Source of the DNA: an uncultured Clostridia bacterium
GTDB taxonomy: Bacteria > Bacillota > Clostridia > Oscillospirales > Oscillospiraceae
Assembly: GCA_945946745.1 (NCBI GenBank)
Contig: CAMEWZ010000066.1
Location: 1 to 8,750, forward strand
Length of the DNA: 8,750 bases
Direction of reading: 5' to 3'
Positions within the stretch are counted from its first letter, which is position 1, and the number at the start of each line of letters is the position of its first letter. Below the pieces are notes generated by a model. The model saw only the letters and a program-made list of their open reading frames with translations, was not told where the DNA came from and did not search any database. Shown in pieces: positions 5,814 to 8,750 of this stretch. The translations under genes and the position numbers were made by a program.

Positions 5814-5850
5814 CGGTCGTCTCCCAATGAGGAGGCGGCCGCTGTTTCTG
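5814..5850 (+). terminator. Terminator of the isc operon region
   Basis: CGGTCGTCTCC (5814-5824) pairs with GGAGGCGGCCG (5831-5841) with two G-T wobbles, an 11-bp stem around a six-base loop. The T-rich run CTGTTTCTGCTTCTTCC follows. CAGAAA just before the stem can pair with TTTCTG just after it, lengthening the structure. It lies about 240 bases past the regulator and ahead of the galK promoter, so it would insulate the two operons. Confidence 0.75.
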
Positions 5851-5886
5851 CTTCTTCCTAAAATTTGGGAAAAGTCGAAAATGAAG

Positions 5887-5915
5887 CTTCCATTTTGAAA
5901 AGAATTCTGTATAAT
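5887..5915 (+). promoter_or_regulatory. Candidate galK promoter
   Basis: A perfect TATAAT lies at 5910-5915 in an A+T-rich stretch, about 60 bases before the galK start. The -35 position at 17-base spacing (CTTCCA, 5887-5892) matches only three of six bases, so activity may depend on an activator. No clear operator or catabolite site is seen. Confidence 0.5.
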
Positions 5916-5976
5916 AGATACTGTAAAATAACGAAAAATCGGCCTGCCATCGCGGGCTCATTTTGGGAGGTACGTT

Positions 5977-7197
5977 ATGACGGCACTTATTCTTTCCCAG
6001 GCGGACAAGCAGGTTCTGGATACTGGCTTCCTGGCGGCTTTTGGCGGCGCGCCGGAGCGGTATTTCTCCGCCCCCGGCCGGACGGAGATCGGCGGTAACC
6101 ATACCGACCATCAGCGGGGCCGGGTTCTGGCTGCGGCGGTGAATCTGGATACCCGGGCGGCGGTTCGGATCAACGGAACGGACACCATCCGCATTCTCTC
6201 CAAGGGCTATCCCATGAGCCAGGTGGAGTTGTCCTGTCTTACGCCTGTGGAATCAGAGATCAATTCCACCCCGGCCCTCATTCGGGGCGTGGCGGCCCGG
6301 TTCGCTCAGTTGGGCTGCCAGGTGCGGGGCTTTGACGCCTACTGCGAGTCCACGGTGCTGCCCGGCTCGGGCCTCAGCTCCTCCGCCGCTTATGAGGTGC
6401 TGATCGGCACCATGATCAACGGCCTGTTCTTTGACGGCAAGGTTTCTCAGCCGGAGATTGCCCAGATCGGCCAGTACGCGGAGAATGTGTTCTTCGGCAA
6501 GCCCTGCGGCTTGATGGATCAGATGGCATCCGCCGTGGGCAATTTGGTGACCATTGATTTCTTTGATAAGGAGCATCCCGTCATTGAGCCGGTGGATTTT
6601 GATTTTGCCTCCTGCGGCCATGCCCTGTGCATCATCGACAGCCAGGCCAGCCACGCCGACCTGACCGACGAGTACGCCGCCATTCCCGGGGAGCTGAAAG
6701 CCGTCTGCGCCCACTTTGGCAAGGATGTGCTGTCCCAGATCCCGGAAGGGGACTTCTACGCCCAGATTCCCGCTTTGCGCAAAGAATGCGGCGACCGGGC
6801 GGTGCTCCGGGCCATCCATTTCTACCAGGAGAATGCCCGGGTGCCTAAGCAGGTGGCGGCCTTGAAGGCGGGGAACTTCGATGCCTTCCTGGCCCTGGTA
6901 AAGCAGAGCGGCTATTCCTCCTACATGTATTTGCAAAACGTCATTCCCGCGGGTTACAAGACCCACCAGGATGTGGCGGTGTCCCTGGCCCTGTGCGAGC
7001 ACTATTTGAATGGCCGAGGCGCTTACCGCGTCCACGGCGGCGGCTTTGCCGGAACCGTCCAGGCCTTTGTACCCTTCGATCTGCTGGATACCTTCCAGGC
7101 CGGCATTGACGCGGTGCTGGGCGAGGGCGCCTGCCACGTGCTGTCCATCCGTCCCCAGGGCGGTGTGGAAATGGAAACGGAAAACGAAAAATTGTAG
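5977..7197 (+). CDS. galK: Galactokinase (GHMP kinase family)
   Basis: The enzyme phosphorylates galactose to galactose-1-phosphate with ATP, the first committed step of the Leloir pathway in the cytoplasm. The 406-residue protein has the three GHMP motifs: the galactokinase signature APGRTEIGGNHTDHQRG (32-48), the ATP-binding PGSGLSSSAAYE (129-140), and RVHGGGFAGT (351-360). CGLMDQMAS carries the predicted catalytic base Asp181, and Arg35 is the partner arginine. The signature reads GNHTDH instead of the textbook GEHTDY, so a sugar-contacting Glu is replaced by Asn41; I recall this form from clostridial galactokinases. GGGAGG (5965-5970) is six bases before the ATG. The last two codons and the TAG stop coincide with the left end of the self-complementary element at 7189-7409. 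galT follows on the same strand, supporting a galactose operon. A related hexosamine kinase activity is the alternative. Confidence 0.93.
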   Translation: MTALILSQADKQVLDTGFLAAFGGAPERYFSAPGRTEIGGNHTDHQRGRVLAAAVNLDTRAAVRINGTDTIRILSKGYPMSQVELSCLTPVESEINSTPALIRGVAARFAQLGCQVRGFDAYCESTVLPGSGLSSSAAYEVLIGTMINGLFFDGKVSQPEIAQIGQYAENVFFGKPCGLMDQMASAVGNLVTIDFFDKEHPVIEPVDFDFASCGHALCIIDSQASHADLTDEYAAIPGELKAVCAHFGKDVLSQIPEGDFYAQIPALRKECGDRAVLRAIHFYQENARVPKQVAALKAGNFDAFLALVKQSGYSSYMYLQNVIPAGYKTHQDVAVSLALCEHYLNGRGAYRVHGGGFAGTVQAFVPFDLLDTFQAGIDAVLGEGACHVLSIRPQGGVEMETENEKL

Positions 7198-7409
7198 TTT
7201 GGCGGGCACGGCCCGCGGCGAATGCGTGCGCAGGCTTGGCAATATTCGTTACTGCCCTAACCCGCTCGGTATCGTTACCTTGTTTGCTAAATTACAATTT
7301 AGCACATTAATTCCAGGGAAACGACACCGAGCTGTACCCAATGGTGTGACGATTATATCCCAGCCTAGGTACGCATTGTCAGCGGCGACTCGCCGCTAAA
7401 TTACAATTT
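7189..7409. mobile_element. Long self-complementary (MITE-like) element between galK and galT
   Basis: The ends are inverted repeats: AAATTGTAGTTTGGC (7189-7203) against GCTAAATTACAATTT (7395-7409), 13 of 15 positions. Inside, AATGCGT (7221-7227) pairs with ACGCATT (7371-7377), AGGCT (7232-7236) with AGCCT (7362-7366), GCTCGGT (7264-7270) with ACCGAGC (7326-7332), and TCGTT (7272-7276) with AACGA (7320-7324), all in register. The whole unit therefore folds into one imperfect hairpin with its apex near 7286-7303. Each end also holds a small GC hairpin: GCGGGC/GCCCGC on the left, AGCGGCG/CGCCGCT on the right. No ORF or transposase lies inside and no clear target duplication is visible. I read it as a non-autonomous palindromic insertion element; a regulatory intercistronic RNA structure is the alternative. 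Confidence 0.7.
7286..7303. repeat. Perfect 18-base palindrome at the apex of the galK-galT element
   Basis: GCTAAATT-AC-AATTTAGC has two perfect 8-base arms. Its first 15 bases recur exactly at 7395-7409 (the element's right end) and, inverted with two changes, at 7189-7203 (the left end). The same motif thus marks both ends and the middle. Confidence 0.85.
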
Positions 7410-7462
7410 GCCGTCACGAATCCCATCGGTATTTCTGATTAAAACTGTGGAGTGAAAGAGCT

Positions 7463-8750
7463 ATGAAAATCGAAACCTACATCGATTCCTTGGTGTCCTA
7501 TGCCATGAATCGGGGGTTGGCGGAGCCTGTGGATCACCAGGTGCTGACCAACCGGCTGCTGGACATTCTGCGTAAGGACGACTATGCGCCCTCCGACGAG
7601 CCTCAGTCTGAGGATTTGGAGGAAATTCTGGCGGGCATTCTGGACTATGCCGTGGCCCAGGGCCTGTGCGAGGACAACATCACCGCCCGAGATATTTTCG
7701 ACACCCGGATCATGGGTGCTGTGACCCCCATGCCCCGGGAGGTCATCCGCACCTTCCGGGAAAAATATGCGGTTTCCCCGGTGGAGGCCACGGATTGGTA
7801 TTACCGCTTCAGCTGCGATACGGACTACATCCGCCGCTACCGCATCGCCAAGGACATGCGCTGGAAATACCCCAGCGCGTACGGCGAGATGGACATCACC
7901 ATCAACCTGAGTAAGCCCGAAAAGGATCCCAAGGCCATCGCCGCCGCCAAGAATGCCCCCCAGACGGCCTATCCCAAGTGCCAGCTGTGCCGGGAGAACG
8001 AGGGCTACGCGGGCCGGATGAACCATCCCGCCCGGGCCAATCACCGGATCATTCCCATTGAGGTCTGCGGCCAGCCCTGGTGCCTGCAATATTCCCCCTA
8101 CGTCTATTACAACGAGCACTGCATCGTGTTCAACTCCCAGCACGTGCCCATGAAGATCGACCGCAGCGCCTTTGAAAAGCTGCTGGACTTCGTGAAGGCC
8201 TTCCCCCACTATTTCGTTGGCTCCAACGCCGATCTGCCCATTGTGGGCGGCTCCATCTTGAGCCACGAGCACTTCCAGGGCGGCCACTACCGCTTTGCCA
8301 TGGAGAACGCGGGCATTGAAAAGGAAGTCTCTTTCCAGGGCTACGAGGACATCCACGCGGGCATCGTGAAATGGCCCATGAGTGTCATCCGTCTCAACGG
8401 CCGGGATCCTGAGCGCCTGGCGGAACTGGCGGACAAGATTCTCACCGTTTGGCGGGGCTATTCCGATGAAAGTGTTGGCATCATTGCCTTCTCTGACGGG
8501 GAACCCCACAACACCATCACCCCCATCGCCCGGCGCAGAAGCGACCTGTATGAGCTGGATCTGGTACTGCGGTGCAACATCACCACCGCCGAGCATCCCC
8601 TGGGCGTATTCCATCCCCACGCGGACAAGCACCACATCAAGAAGGAGAACATCGGCCTGATCGAGGTCATGGGTCTGGCAGTGCTGCCCAGCCGCCTGAA
8701 AGGCGAGCTGACAGACCTGGCGGAGGCAATCGTGGCGGGCAAAGACATTG
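7463..8750 (+). CDS. galT: Galactose-1-phosphate uridylyltransferase, class II (partial, runs off window)
   Basis: GalT exchanges UMP between UDP-glucose and galactose-1-phosphate, giving UDP-galactose and glucose-1-phosphate. The open frame runs from ATG 7463 through the last base: 429 codons plus one base, with no stop. The usual family length is near 490-500 residues, so roughly the last 60-70 are missing. The class II signature DLPIVGGSILSHEHFQGG spans residues 257-274, with the likely catalytic histidines at 268 and 270. The HPHADKHHIKKENIGLIEVM block downstream is also typical of the Firmicutes form. CQLC (173-176) may bind metal. GGAG (7449-7452) lies ten bases before the ATG. It is the second gene of the galactose pair; the palindromic element at 7189-7409 lies in between, and no good promoter of its own is seen, so it probably depends on read-through from galK. 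Confidence 0.95.
   Translation, partial: MKIETYIDSLVSYAMNRGLAEPVDHQVLTNRLLDILRKDDYAPSDEPQSEDLEEILAGILDYAVAQGLCEDNITARDIFDTRIMGAVTPMPREVIRTFREKYAVSPVEATDWYYRFSCDTDYIRRYRIAKDMRWKYPSAYGEMDITINLSKPEKDPKAIAAAKNAPQTAYPKCQLCRENEGYAGRMNHPARANHRIIPIEVCGQPWCLQYSPYVYYNEHCIVFNSQHVPMKIDRSAFEKLLDFVKAFPHYFVGSNADLPIVGGSILSHEHFQGGHYRFAMENAGIEKEVSFQGYEDIHAGIVKWPMSVIRLNGRDPERLAELADKILTVWRGYSDESVGIIAFSDGEPHNTITPIARRRSDLYELDLVLRCNITTAEHPLGVFHPHADKHHIKKENIGLIEVMGLAVLPSRLKGELTDLAEAIVAGKDI

Noticed and set aside
3341..5881. 12-base word AAAAGTCGAAAA shared by the iscS upstream region (3341-3352) and the galK upstream region (5870-5881), considered as a common regulatory site
   Set aside because: The word is A-rich and non-palindromic, sits at different places relative to the promoters, and one such chance match is expected in a window this long.
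6253..7242. Minus-strand open frame (329 codons) opposite galK
   Set aside because: It is antisense to galactokinase motifs II and III and shows no family features of its own.
7410..7462. Separate promoter for galT
   Set aside because: No -35/-10 pair with acceptable spacing is visible between the palindromic element and the galT ribosome site.
7439..8635. Minus-strand open frame (398 codons) across the galT region
   Set aside because: The plus strand encodes an uninterrupted class II GalT from 7463 to the window end with its signature motif; the reverse frame is a shadow.

Overview
The window looks like a chromosomal segment from a moderately GC-rich, anaerobic, endospore-forming Firmicute, most like gut Oscillospirales/Clostridia. 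The grounds are a SpoIVB-type sporulation protease, a clostridial-style iscS-iscU-Rrf2 cluster, a galactokinase with the GNHTDH signature, a class II (Firmicutes-type) GalT, strong AGGAGG ribosome sites, and GC-rich palindromic intergenic repeats. The genus cannot be fixed from the sequence alone.

Layout, left to right. (1) 1-80 is a purine/pyrimidine-skewed inverted repeat directly upstream of a MATE-family efflux transporter (93-1475, +), which ends in a hairpin (1482-1509). (2) 1518-1589 is a 3'-terminal scrap of a spoIVB-like gene on the minus strand. It is followed by an A+T-richer gene for a small two-helix membrane protein with a possible PH-like domain (1717-2196, +), then a strong hairpin terminator (2203-2229). 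The intact spoIVB-like gene (2312-3277, -) repeats the scrap's sequence, so the A+T-rich gene sits between two near-identical copies of the spoIVB 3' end. (3) A divergent intergenic region carries a forespore-type promoter candidate for spoIVB and a strong sigma-A promoter with three TAGGTAA half-sites for the iron-sulfur operon iscS (3521-4708), iscU (4734-5162) and an Rrf2/IscR-like regulator (5167-5577). (4) About 400 bases without a gene hold a palindromic repeat (5639-5756), a terminator (5814-5850) and the galK promoter region. (5) A Leloir-pathway pair follows: galK (5977-7197) and galT (7463 to past the window end). They are separated by a roughly 220-base element that folds on itself end to end and whose left terminus supplies the last codons and stop of galK.

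How the genes work together. IscS takes sulfur from cysteine, IscU assembles the cluster, and the Rrf2 protein probably senses cluster status and represses the operon through the TAGGTAA sites. GalK and GalT perform consecutive steps (galactose to galactose-1-phosphate to UDP-galactose). MATE, SpoIVB and the small membrane protein have no evident functional link to these.

I see no defence system, CRISPR array, phage genes, transposase or RNA gene. The coding content is mostly ordinary core metabolism. The items most worth a second look are the duplicated spoIVB tail bounding a foreign-looking gene, and the long self-complementary element between galK and galT.
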